64,000 nt of DNA from Bacillus amyloliquefaciens DSM 7 = ATCC 23350 (GTDB lineage: Bacteria; Bacillota; Bacilli; Bacillales; Bacillaceae): positions 2,413,001-2,477,000 of the forward strand of contig NC_014551.1 in assembly GCF_000196735.1 (NCBI RefSeq), written 5' to 3'. How positions within the stretch are numbered: position 1 is the stretch's first letter; each line of letters starts with the position of its first letter. A program made the translations under genes and the position numbers. This document shows, piece after piece, positions 55,401 to 64,000 of this stretch. The notes under the pieces were generated by a model, which was not told the DNA's origin, searched no databases, and saw nothing but the letters and a program-made list of their open reading frames with translations.

Positions 55401-57440
55401 TTATTTTACAATAAGATGATTCATATTAGCAAAAGACTTGATCACATCTGCAAGAGCGGTCATTTGCGCTAAACGGTTGGTTTTTAATGCTTCATTGTCC
55501 GCATTTACCATCGTATGATTAAAGTAATCTTCGATCGGCTCCTTTAATCCGCTGAGCGCGGTAAGCGCCTGTTCATAGTTTTTGGAGGCAAAGCTTTCCG
55601 CGACGCTGTCTTTTGTCTTTTGATAAGCGTCAAACAGCTTTTTCTCCTGTTCATTTTCAAACAGATCCGGCTTGATATCGCGGCTCTCGCCTTTTTTGCT
55701 GATGGAGATGACCCGTCCCAGTGCCTCAGCGGTTTCTTTAAAGCCCGGTGTGCCGAGGTGTTTCTCAAGCACTCTTGCCTTATGAACAGCTGCATACGGC
55801 TCAAGGTCAGTGCTGTCCAGAACGGCTTCAATAACGTCATGACGGATGTCTTCAGCATTCAAGACGTATTTCAGACGCTGTGTAAAGAAATCGAGGAGCT
55901 CATTTTCTTTTTCCGTTTCTGTCAATGACAGCAGCTCTTTAAAAGAAATGCCCCAGTTGCGGTCGATCAGAATGGAAACGATGCCGCTTGCCTGACGGCG
56001 CAAACCGTACGGATCCTGAGAACCTGTCGGAATCACGTCGATGCTGAAGAAGGAGGCAATCGTGTCCAGTTTATCAGCTAACGCCACAACCGCGCCGGTA
56101 AAGGTTGAAGGCACGTCTCCCCCGGCCGCTCTCGGCATATAGTGCTCATTTACCGCGGCAGCGACGGCTTCATCTTCGCCGAGCATGCGCGCATATTTTT
56201 CTCCCATGACGCCTTGAAGCTCAGGGAACTCATAAATCATGTGTGTAACCAGGTCAAATTTAGAAATCTCGGCGGCGCGCTTGACAAGTTTTTGCGTCTG
56301 TTCATCAGCCTTCAGGCGGACGGCAAGTTTGCCCGCAATGGCGGCCGCTCTTCTCACTTTATCTCCAAGGGAGCCAAGCTCTTCATGGAAAACGATATTT
56401 TCCAGTTTCTTCACGTTTGCATCGATGTTCAGCTTTTGGTCTTCTTTGTAGAAGAACGCAGCATCTGAAAGTCTCGCTCTCAGCACCTTCTCGTTTCCGC
56501 GGGCAACATTTTCAATTGCATGGCTGTTCCCGTTTCTTACCGTAATAAAATGAGGCAGCAGATTCCCGTTTTCATCTTTTACCGGGAAGTAGCGCTGATG
56601 CTCTTTCATTGTTGTCACAAGCACTTCTTCAGGCAAAGAAAGAAACTCGGATTCAAAAGAGCCGTAAAGCGCTGTCGGATATTCCACAAGTTGATTGACT
56701 TCGTTAAGCAGATCCTCATCAATCGGAATATTCCATTTCTTATCGGCCGCAAGCGCGTCCAGCTGGCTTTGGATCATTTGTTTGCGTACTTTCGGATCAG
56801 CAATGACGTGCTGTTCTTTCAGCAGCTCTTCGTATGATGACGGTGCGTCAATAGATACTTCTTCACCGAGAAAGCGGTGTCCCTGTGTGTTCCGTCCCGT
56901 CCCTACATTTGTGATCTCAAACGGAATAACGTCTTTTCCGAAGAGAACTGCAATCCATTTGATCGGGCGGATATAGCGCAGGTCTTGTGTGCCCCAGCGC
57001 ATGTTTTTAGGGAAATGCATTCCGGTAATCAGGTTTTCCAGCTGCGGTAAAAGTGTCTTCGTCTCTTGTCCAGCCTGGAATTTTTGGACGAAGACATATT
57101 CCGTGCCGTTTACGTCTTTTATATACAGGTCATCCACTCCGGCACCTTGGCCTTTGGAAAACCCGATAGCGGCTTTGGTCCAGTTCCCGTCAGCATCCAG
57201 AGCGATTTTTTTCGCCGGGCCTTTTGCTTCTTCCTGAATATCAGCCTGTTTTTCTGCTACGTCTTTTATATATACTGCCAGACGTCTCGGTGTATTAAAA
57301 AGTTTCACTTCGCCGTGAGCGATATTTTTTTCAGCCAGCCAGCCAGTCAGCTTTTCACCGAGCTGCACCATGCTGTCATGTAAAAAACGCGCCGGCATTT
57401 CCTCGAGTCCGATCTCTAAAAGCAAGTCTTGTTTACTCAT
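55401..57440 (-). CDS. glyS: Glycyl-tRNA synthetase beta subunit
   Basis: 679 residues. N-terminal [20 protein letters not shown]-like domain in the middle, and an anticodon-binding DALR-type C-terminal domain ending [11 protein letters not shown]. Pairs with GlyQ as the alpha2beta2 bacterial glycine enzyme. Overlaps glyQ by 8 bases. Confidence 0.97.
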   Translation of the reverse strand: MSKQDLLLEIGLEEMPARFLHDSMVQLGEKLTGWLAEKNIAHGEVKLFNTPRRLAVYIKDVAEKQADIQEEAKGPAKKIALDADGNWTKAAIGFSKGQGAGVDDLYIKDVNGTEYVFVQKFQAGQETKTLLPQLENLITGMHFPKNMRWGTQDLRYIRPIKWIAVLFGKDVIPFEITNVGTGRNTQGHRFLGEEVSIDAPSSYEELLKEQHVIADPKVRKQMIQSQLDALAADKKWNIPIDEDLLNEVNQLVEYPTALYGSFESEFLSLPEEVLVTTMKEHQRYFPVKDENGNLLPHFITVRNGNSHAIENVARGNEKVLRARLSDAAFFYKEDQKLNIDANVKKLENIVFHEELGSLGDKVRRAAAIAGKLAVRLKADEQTQKLVKRAAEISKFDLVTHMIYEFPELQGVMGEKYARMLGEDEAVAAAVNEHYMPRAAGGDVPSTFTGAVVALADKLDTIASFFSIDVIPTGSQDPYGLRRQASGIVSILIDRNWGISFKELLSLTETEKENELLDFFTQRLKYVLNAEDIRHDVIEAVLDSTDLEPYAAVHKARVLEKHLGTPGFKETAEALGRVISISKKGESRDIKPDLFENEQEKKLFDAYQKTKDSVAESFASKNYEQALTALSGLKEPIEDYFNHTMVNADNEALKTNRLAQMTALADVIKSFANMNHLIVK

Positions 57441-58320
57441 GGGAAGAGCCCTCCTCTTTAAGCATTGGGAACCCTAATTTTTCCCGTTCTTCATAATACG
57501 TTTTTGCTACTTTTCTCGCTAAGTTGCGGACACGGCCGATATAACCCGTCCGCTCTGTCACCGAGATCGCGCCTTTTGCATCGAGCAGATTAAATGTGTG
57601 AGAGCATTTCAGCACATAATCATAGGCCGGATGCACAAGCCCGTTATCCATTTGTCTGATCGCTTCTTTTTCATACGTGCTGAACAAATGGAATAGCATA
57701 TCCACATCTGATGTTTCAAAAGTATAAACGGAATGTTCATATTCAGCCATCATAAACAAATCCTTCACTGTAAATCCTGACGTCCATTCAAGATCAAAGA
57801 CGTTTTCTTTATCCTGAATATAAGACGCAAGACGTTCAATGCCGTACGTGATCTCAACAGACACCGGTTTACATTCAATTCCGCCCACCTGCTGGAAGTA
57901 CGTAAACTGGGTGATTTCCATCCCGTCAAGCCATACTTCCCAGCCGAGTCCCGCACAGCCTAAAGACGGGTTTTCCCAGTTGTCTTCTACGAAACGAATA
58001 TCATGCTCGAGTGGGTTAATGCCGAGCGCGCGCAATGAATCTAGGTAAAGCTCTTGGATGTTATCAGGCGACGGCTTGATAATGACTTGGAATTGGTGAT
58101 GCTGATAAAGCCTGTTCGGGTTTTCTCCGTATCGCCCATCCGCAGGCCGTCTGGACGGCTCAACGTAAGCTACTTTCCACGGCTCCGGCCCGATGCTCCG
58201 TAAAAATGTATACGGGCTCATTGTGCCTGCGCCTTTCTCCACATCATACGCCTGCATGAGCACACAGCCTTCACTCGACCAGTGCTTCTGCAAGGTTAAA
58301 ATCATATCTTGAATGTTCAT
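57433..58320 (-). CDS. glyQ: Glycyl-tRNA synthetase alpha subunit
   Basis: 295 residues from ATG at 58320 with GGAGGTG upstream. Class II catalytic subunit; conserved [35 protein letters not shown] region seen in parts, [25 protein letters not shown] and [24 protein letters not shown]. Controlled by the T-box leader upstream. Confidence 0.97.
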   Translation of the reverse strand: MNIQDMILTLQKHWSSEGCVLMQAYDVEKGAGTMSPYTFLRSIGPEPWKVAYVEPSRRPADGRYGENPNRLYQHHQFQVIIKPSPDNIQELYLDSLRALGINPLEHDIRFVEDNWENPSLGCAGLGWEVWLDGMEITQFTYFQQVGGIECKPVSVEITYGIERLASYIQDKENVFDLEWTSGFTVKDLFMMAEYEHSVYTFETSDVDMLFHLFSTYEKEAIRQMDNGLVHPAYDYVLKCSHTFNLLDAKGAISVTERTGYIGRVRNLARKVAKTYYEEREKLGFPMLKEEGSSHE

Positions 58321-58361
58321 TTCAAGCACCTCCACTTTCTCCATTCTTTTACAAGTGCGGC

Positions 58362-58579
58362 GGCAATCAAAAAACTCCCGTCTCTATGCTTGCCAGCCGC
58401 AAACATAGGGACGAGAGTTCTCCCGCGGTTCCACCCTAGTTGCTGAGGATGTGAATCACTCAGCCTCTTTTTAAAGGGTTGCTCAAGAATGCCTTTCGTT
58501 GCGCGCTCATCCTTAGCTTACACTGTCCTAAGGTCGCTTATATGAGTTGGACGCAAGTACTTCTTTCTGTCACTGCAAC
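58362..58579 (-). promoter_or_regulatory. T-box leader (glycine) of glyQS
   Basis: On the minus strand the leader begins GTTGCAGTGACAGAAAGAAG just after TATAAA (58584-58589). GGC (58491-58493) is the likely specifier. The T-box AGGGTGGAACCGCGGGAG lies at 58419-58436 and a long terminator hairpin with a six-T run ends at about 58365. Uncharged tRNA-Gly should pair and prevent termination. Very close to the studied glyQS T-box. Confidence 0.95.
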
Positions 58580-58621
58580 ATATTTTATAATAAATGATCA
58601 TATAAAAAGATGGGCAGAATG

Positions 58622-59389
58622 TCAACTTTTGTTTTCATCCAAAAGGTGCTTCATGCTTTCCATCTGGTCTAAAAACCGTTTAGACTTTAAATAAAGCCCT
58701 GAATATTCCTCATAATACAGATCGATAACCCGTTTAAGTTCGTTTTTGGTTTCCTGTTTTAATGAGACGCTGCCGAGCCTTCCGATATCAAAGTAATAAA
58801 AAAGCCTTAGCAGCCTTGCCGTTTGCGGCGAAATCGGAACTTTGTACGGATCCTTTCCAAAGCAGCGGTGGCAGATAAAACCATTATCTCTTACCGAAAA
58901 ATGAAACGTCCCGTCCCGGCTTTTGCAGTGGACACAATGATTCAGCTCCGGATACAGTCCCATGACGCCGAGCATTTTCATCTGAACGATGAAGGTGATC
59001 ACGTCCGGGTCAGTCCCTTCATTCAGCCTCTTAAAGGATTCGAGAATCAATTCGAATAAATAGGGGTTCGGTTTCTTCTCTTCCGTTCCTTTGTCAGTAA
59101 GTTCAGCGATAAAAGCGGCATATGCCGTCAAAAACAAGTCTTCTCTGATCGTTCTCATGCTGAGAATCATTTCACCCTGCTGGAGCGTGCCGAGTCCGGA
59201 TGTTCTTTGCATTAAAAATGACCCGTACAAAAACGGCTGGCTGACTGCTGACAGCCGGCTGGCTGACTTCCTGGCGCCTCTTGCCATAACGCCGATTTTG
59301 CCGTGTTCCCTCGTCAGCAATGTCACGATTTTATTCATCTCTCCGTAGTCATTCGTACGGAGCACGATTCCTTCACATTTTGTCAGCAT
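58622..59389 (-). CDS. recO: RecO, recombination mediator
   Basis: 255 residues from ATG at 59389 with GGAAGGTG upstream. N-terminal OB fold ([23 protein letters not shown]), helical C-terminal domain with a zinc site at Cys152, Cys155, Cys173 and Cys176 (CVHC, CHRC). Loads RecA with RecR on SSB-coated DNA. Confidence 0.96.
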   Translation of the reverse strand: MLTKCEGIVLRTNDYGEMNKIVTLLTREHGKIGVMARGARKSASRLSAVSQPFLYGSFLMQRTSGLGTLQQGEMILSMRTIREDLFLTAYAAFIAELTDKGTEEKKPNPYLFELILESFKRLNEGTDPDVITFIVQMKMLGVMGLYPELNHCVHCKSRDGTFHFSVRDNGFICHRCFGKDPYKVPISPQTARLLRLFYYFDIGRLGSVSLKQETKNELKRVIDLYYEEYSGLYLKSKRFLDQMESMKHLLDENKS

Positions 59390-59425
59390 TTCCGCACCTT
59401 CCAACAATGGGAGGGGCCAAGAGGT

Positions 59426-59569
59426 TTACAAAATTGGAAAATCAATTCGGGCTAGCTCATCTTCCGGTTCTTCGGGTCTTTCCAGGTTCTCTTTTTCCAG
59501 TTCTTTAAAAAGAAGGTACGTATCAACACTTCCTGTTTGAGAAAATACGTTCCAGGTAAAATTCAACAC
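59426..59569 (-). CDS. yqzL: YqzL, small acidic protein
   Basis: 47 residues from GTG at 59569, seven bases after AAAGGTGG; the open frame runs 30 codons further upstream. MLNFTWNVFSQTGSVDTYLL followed by an acidic FKELEKENLERPEEPEDELARIDFPIL. Lies between era and recO. Function unknown. Confidence 0.8.
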   Translation of the reverse strand: MLNFTWNVFSQTGSVDTYLLFKELEKENLERPEEPEDELARIDFPIL

Positions 59570-59685
59570 AAAAAACCCACCTTTCATCATTAAACTAGCT
59601 TGCCAATCCAAATTCTTACCCTTATCTTGACCTGATGTCCTCCTTTTCATGTTAAACAAATTTTGCTAACGAATCCCTGTTTCTG

Positions 59686-59707
59686 TGAGGTAATCCCACA
59701 CCTCACG
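59686..59707. promoter_or_regulatory. Hairpin between era and yqzL without a T run
   Basis: GTGAGGT-N8-ACCTCAC, perfect 7-bp stem. The minus-strand continuation AGAAACAGG is not a terminator tail. Confidence 0.5.
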
Positions 59708-59723
59708 TATGGGCTGAAATCAT

Positions 59724-61026
<1,303 letters not shown>

Positions 61027-61142
61027 TTATTCCTCTCTTACCTTTATCCTGTATGATACCGCTGTCACTTTTATTTTACATAATTATGATTGGTTTTTCA
61101 CGCCCATTTTTGGCAATGTAAAATAATTGTAAGAATCTTCTG

Positions 61143-61517
61143 CTAACATATTTTCGGCAAGAAGATGAGTAAACCAATGATACACGAAATCACGGCAAAG
61201 ACGCAAACGGCTCCGGCGGCCGCGTCTTTTGCCGCTTTTGCGAGCGGATGATACTGATCGGTAACTAAATCAACAACATGCTCTATCGCGGTATTTACAA
61301 GCTCCAGAGCAAGCATCCCGCCGATCAGCATCAAAACAACGGCCCATTCGGCCGTGCTGAGCCCGGTGAGAAAACCGCAAAGAATAACGGCGCAGGCCGC
61401 GATGATATGAAATTGAAAATTACGCTCTGAACGCGCCGTTTTCCAGATTCCCCTCCATGCATGGACAAAGCTTTTCAGGAACCTGCTCCACTCGTTTTTA
61501 TGATCTCGTGAGTCCAT
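61143..61517 (-). CDS. dgkA: DgkA-type lipid/undecaprenol kinase
   Basis: 124 residues from ATG at 61517 (a second ATG at 61523 is the alternative). Three membrane helices with the family signature ELVNTAIEHVVDLVTDQYHPLAKAAKDAAAGAV. In Gram-positive bacteria this family phosphorylates undecaprenol rather than diacylglycerol. Overlaps ybeY by 20 bases. Confidence 0.93.
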   Translation of the reverse strand: MDSRDHKNEWSRFLKSFVHAWRGIWKTARSERNFQFHIIAACAVILCGFLTGLSTAEWAVVLMLIGGMLALELVNTAIEHVVDLVTDQYHPLAKAAKDAAAGAVCVFAVISCIIGLLIFLPKIC

Positions 61518-61971
61518 ACTCATCCAGCAAATCCTTTTGCTTTGAAAACATTTCTTCCTCTTCTTCTTTTGTCATGTGATCATAGCCAAGCAAATGCAAA
61601 AAGCCGTGGACAGCCAGAAAACCGAGCTCTCTCATAAACGAATGGCCGTACTCTTCGGCCTGCTCTTTCGTTCTGTCTGCGCTGATGATAATATCTCCTA
61701 AAACTGGCGGCATGTCGGCGCCCACGATTTCAACCTCGTCTTCGCCTTCTTCCTCAAGCGCAAACGAAATTACGTCAGTCGGAGTGTCTTTTCCCCGGTA
61801 GTCTCTGTTGATTTCTCTGATTTCATCATTTGTCACAATCGTAACCGATACTTCAGCCTGATCCTGAACGCCTTCTTTTTCCGCCGCAAATTGGAGCAGC
61901 TTCTCCACTTCCTGGAGCGCATCGGCTGAAACGCTGTTTGTTTCATCAACAATATCTATGAGTAAACCCAT
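61498..61971 (-). CDS. ybeY: YbeY, rRNA-maturation endoribonuclease
   Basis: 157 residues. Zinc-site motif HGFLHLLGYDH (three histidines, HGxLHLxGYDH) and the upstream NRDYRGKDTPTDVISF. Involved in 16S rRNA 3'-end maturation and ribosome quality control. Its ATG directly follows the pgpH stop (TAA-ATG), so coupled; AAGGTG lies within the pgpH end. Confidence 0.95.
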   Translation of the reverse strand: MGLLIDIVDETNSVSADALQEVEKLLQFAAEKEGVQDQAEVSVTIVTNDEIREINRDYRGKDTPTDVISFALEEEGEDEVEIVGADMPPVLGDIIISADRTKEQAEEYGHSFMRELGFLAVHGFLHLLGYDHMTKEEEEEMFSKQKDLLDEYGLTRS

Positions 61972-64000
61972 TTATTTCACCTTCTTCGTAGCCTCCGGAT
62001 ATTCAATCCGGGAGTGGAAAATTCCTTTTAAAGTCGCACATAGTGTTTTTGCGATCGTATCCAGCTCTCGGAATGTGAGATCACATTCTGAGAACTGCCC
62101 GTCCTGAAGCTTGTCGGATATAATCCCCCGCACCAGTTTTTCAATACGTTCGGGATTGGGATTATGCATGGAACGGACGGCGGCTTCGACACTGTCGGCC
62201 ACTGAGATAATAGCCGCTTCTTTTGATTGCGGCTTCGGTCCCGGGTAGCGGAACTCTTTCTCTGTAATCTGGTCGCCTTTTTCTTTCGCTTTATAATAAA
62301 AGAATTTTAAAAGGGACGTTCCGTGATGCTGCTCCGCGATATCCACAAGCTCTTTCGGAAACTTGTAGCTTCTGAGCATATTCGCACCGTCTGTCGTATG
62401 TGCGATGATGATATTTTTGCTGAGCTGAGGAGACAGCTTATCATGCGGATTATCCATATTCATCTGATTTTCAATAAAATATTGCGGGCGTTTCGTTTTG
62501 CCGAGATCGTGATAATACGCTCCGACCCGTGCTAAAAGACCGTTCGCCCCTACAGCTTCACAGGCCGCCTCCGACAGATTTGCCACCATGACGCTGTGAT
62601 GATATGTACCTGGTGTTTCCGTTAAAATCTTGCGAAGCAGGGGATGGTTCGGATTAGACAGTTCAATCAGCCTCATCGTTGAAAGAATCCCGAATCCCGT
62701 CTCAAAAAACGGCATCAGGCCGATAATCAAAACGGATGAAGCAAGCCCCGAGACGACCCCCATCAGCATCAGCGTTCCGATTTCAACAGGTGACAGCGCC
62801 GTATTTTGTATTAGCAAAAGCGACAGCACGATAATCATATTAATAAATGATACAAACAGTCCCGCCTGCAATATCTTTGATCTCGCGTTATGTTTTCCCA
62901 AAAACAGAATGCCTGAAATGCTGCTTATTAAATAGTAAATACCGATCACATAATTAAACGTTCCCGTCACGCCTTGATTAAACATCATACTGCCGCAAAT
63001 CGCCAAAATGATGCTTCCTAAAATAGCGAGCCTTTCATTAAGCAGCAGCCTGAATAATATGGCGCCGGCGGCGATCGGAACTAAATAACCGATATTCGTG
63101 TATTCGATTTTTTGAAACAGGCTGACGACTTCCATTATGACAAGAATCAGCGTTGTAATAATGGAAAATAACAAAAGTGATTTATTTTTCAGCTTAAGTT
63201 CCTGCTGCTGTTTCTCAAAATAGTAGACAAGCGTAGCAATGAACAGACCGATCATCAGAAGGAGACCGCTGATCGGTTTTAACAGGTTGGAATTGTTCAA
63301 AAGTCCCGTTAATTCGAGCTTTCTGTATACTTCCCGATCGATCAGGTCATTCTCTTCAACAAGAACCTGTCCTTGTTTGATTTGAACCGGCTGGACACTG
63401 TCTGACGCTTCCTGGCGCTTTGCATCAGTCGCTTTCGGATCAAATACGTAATTCGGGATGACCGCATATTTTCCGATTTCAGTTGCCGCTGACAAATACT
63501 TTGACGGCACGGAAGCGCTTTTCAGCTCTTTTGCGACTTTTTCCTTCGCTTCCGCTAATTTTTCGGACGGTATCTCACTGCTCATCACCGTATTTACCGC
63601 AGTAATGACGGAATCTCTTACAAATGAGAAATCTTCATTGTTCGCATGGAGAAGCGATGTAATAGCATCTTCCGAGATGGATTCATTGACATCCTGTGTC
63701 AGCTTGCTTTTCACCGCTTTTACCAGCGATTTTTCCGAAGGTGACTTTTTGTCTTTATCCGCATCTTGTTTCACTTCACCGATGCTGTCAAAAATGGAAG
63801 TGATCAGGTCAAGCCGGTTGTCGGTATAGCCTTTTTTCAGAGTGTACTGATCTTCCACCGCATCTTCGGCCGCCTGTTTTTTCGCTTCCGTCGCCTGCTG
63901 GTCTTCCACGGTGGCGGGCGCGTAAATCGTCTTATCACTGACTGAAAACAAATCCAAATTAAGTGATTCAGGTTTTACATGAATAAAGAGCAAACCAAAC
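61972..64000 (-). CDS. pgpH: PgpH, cyclic-di-AMP phosphodiesterase (start beyond window)
   Basis: At least 675 residues visible; the frame runs off the window at its N-terminal side, about 35-40 residues short of the usual 711. A TTG at 63993 is an internal leucine, not the start. Extracellular 7TMR-HDED domain (to about residue 240 of the visible part), seven membrane spans, then the cytoplasmic HD phosphodiesterase domain with GTYHHSVMVANL, GAYYHDLGKTKRPQ and EQHHGT. Hydrolyses c-di-AMP. First known gene of the downstream unit. Confidence 0.95.
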   Translation of the reverse strand, partial: FGLLFIHVKPESLNLDLFSVSDKTIYAPATVEDQQATEAKKQAAEDAVEDQYTLKKGYTDNRLDLITSIFDSIGEVKQDADKDKKSPSEKSLVKAVKSKLTQDVNESISEDAITSLLHANNEDFSFVRDSVITAVNTVMSSEIPSEKLAEAKEKVAKELKSASVPSKYLSAATEIGKYAVIPNYVFDPKATDAKRQEASDSVQPVQIKQGQVLVEENDLIDREVYRKLELTGLLNNSNLLKPISGLLLMIGLFIATLVYYFEKQQQELKLKNKSLLLFSIITTLILVIMEVVSLFQKIEYTNIGYLVPIAAGAILFRLLLNERLAILGSIILAICGSMMFNQGVTGTFNYVIGIYYLISSISGILFLGKHNARSKILQAGLFVSFINMIIVLSLLLIQNTALSPVEIGTLMLMGVVSGLASSVLIIGLMPFFETGFGILSTMRLIELSNPNHPLLRKILTETPGTYHHSVMVANLSEAACEAVGANGLLARVGAYYHDLGKTKRPQYFIENQMNMDNPHDKLSPQLSKNIIIAHTTDGANMLRSYKFPKELVDIAEQHHGTSLLKFFYYKAKEKGDQITEKEFRYPGPKPQSKEAAIISVADSVEAAVRSMHNPNPERIEKLVRGIISDKLQDGQFSECDLTFRELDTIAKTLCATLKGIFHSRIEYPEATKKVK

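Noticed and set aside
63991..63993. TTG as the start of pgpH
   Set aside because: The frame continues upstream to the window edge and the visible protein is shorter than the family; this is an internal leucine.

Overview
The window is a contiguous, collinear piece of a Bacillus chromosome from the B. subtilis species group. Gene order follows the B. subtilis 168 yqhL-yqfF region almost gene for gene. The shorter TapA (223 residues), a NhaC-type antiporter where 168 has the rhomboid gene yqgP, and the lack of yqgS and yqgA point to the B. velezensis/B. amyloliquefaciens side of the group. That species placement is inference from gene content and remembered 168 order; no search was run. I see no insertion sequence, prophage, CRISPR array or other mobile DNA, so this is core chromosome.

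Layout. 1-4.6 kb: tail of a rhodanese gene, then the glycine-cleavage operon gcvT-gcvPA-gcvPB on the minus strand behind a tandem glycine riboswitch and its terminator. 4.6-7.1 kb: a two-gene unit, SNF2-type helicase YqhH and YqhG. 7.1-10 kb: the biofilm switch, sinI-sinR facing the matrix operon tapA-sipW-tasA, with a SinR-type operator at tapA and a Spo0A box at sinI. 10-15 kb: late-competence operon comGA-GG plus yqzE, and yqzG. 15-21 kb: CorA-like and CBS-domain membrane proteins, the stressosome protein RsbRD, a tRNA-Gln, sigma-B-type mgsR and small membrane proteins. 21-27 kb: cell-wall peptidase YqgT, glucokinase, NhaC antiporter, 5-formyl-THF cyclo-ligase and ribosomal protein L33.

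27-37 kb: the phosphate uptake operon pstS-C-A-BA-BB with a four-hexamer PhoP box array, then pbpA (PBP2a), an MFS transporter and sodA. 37-49 kb: many one- or two-gene units with dedicated terminators, including ispG and ispH (the last two iron-sulfur enzymes of the MEP isoprenoid pathway), zur, nfo, cshB, yqfO-trmK and cccA (with a cre site on its promoter). 49.9-53.6 kb: the macromolecular synthesis operon yqxD-dnaG-sigA. 53.8-55.3 kb: ccpN-yqfL, the gluconeogenic repressor pair. 55.4-58.6 kb: glyQS with a T-box leader. 58.6-64 kb: pgpH-ybeY-dgkA-cdd-era-yqzL-recO, with pgpH cut by the window end.

The region is unusually rich in readable RNA and DNA switches: glycine riboswitch, T-box, PhoP boxes, cre, a SinR operator, Spo0A boxes and sigma-B, sigma-E-like and sigma-K-like promoters. 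The observations I cannot fully explain are a 20-bp palindrome upstream of yqgU, hairpins inside the leaders of zur, ispH and yqhB, a hairpin between era and yqzL, and the functionally unassigned YqhH-YqhG pair. None of these is strong evidence for a new system; they are the best leads here.
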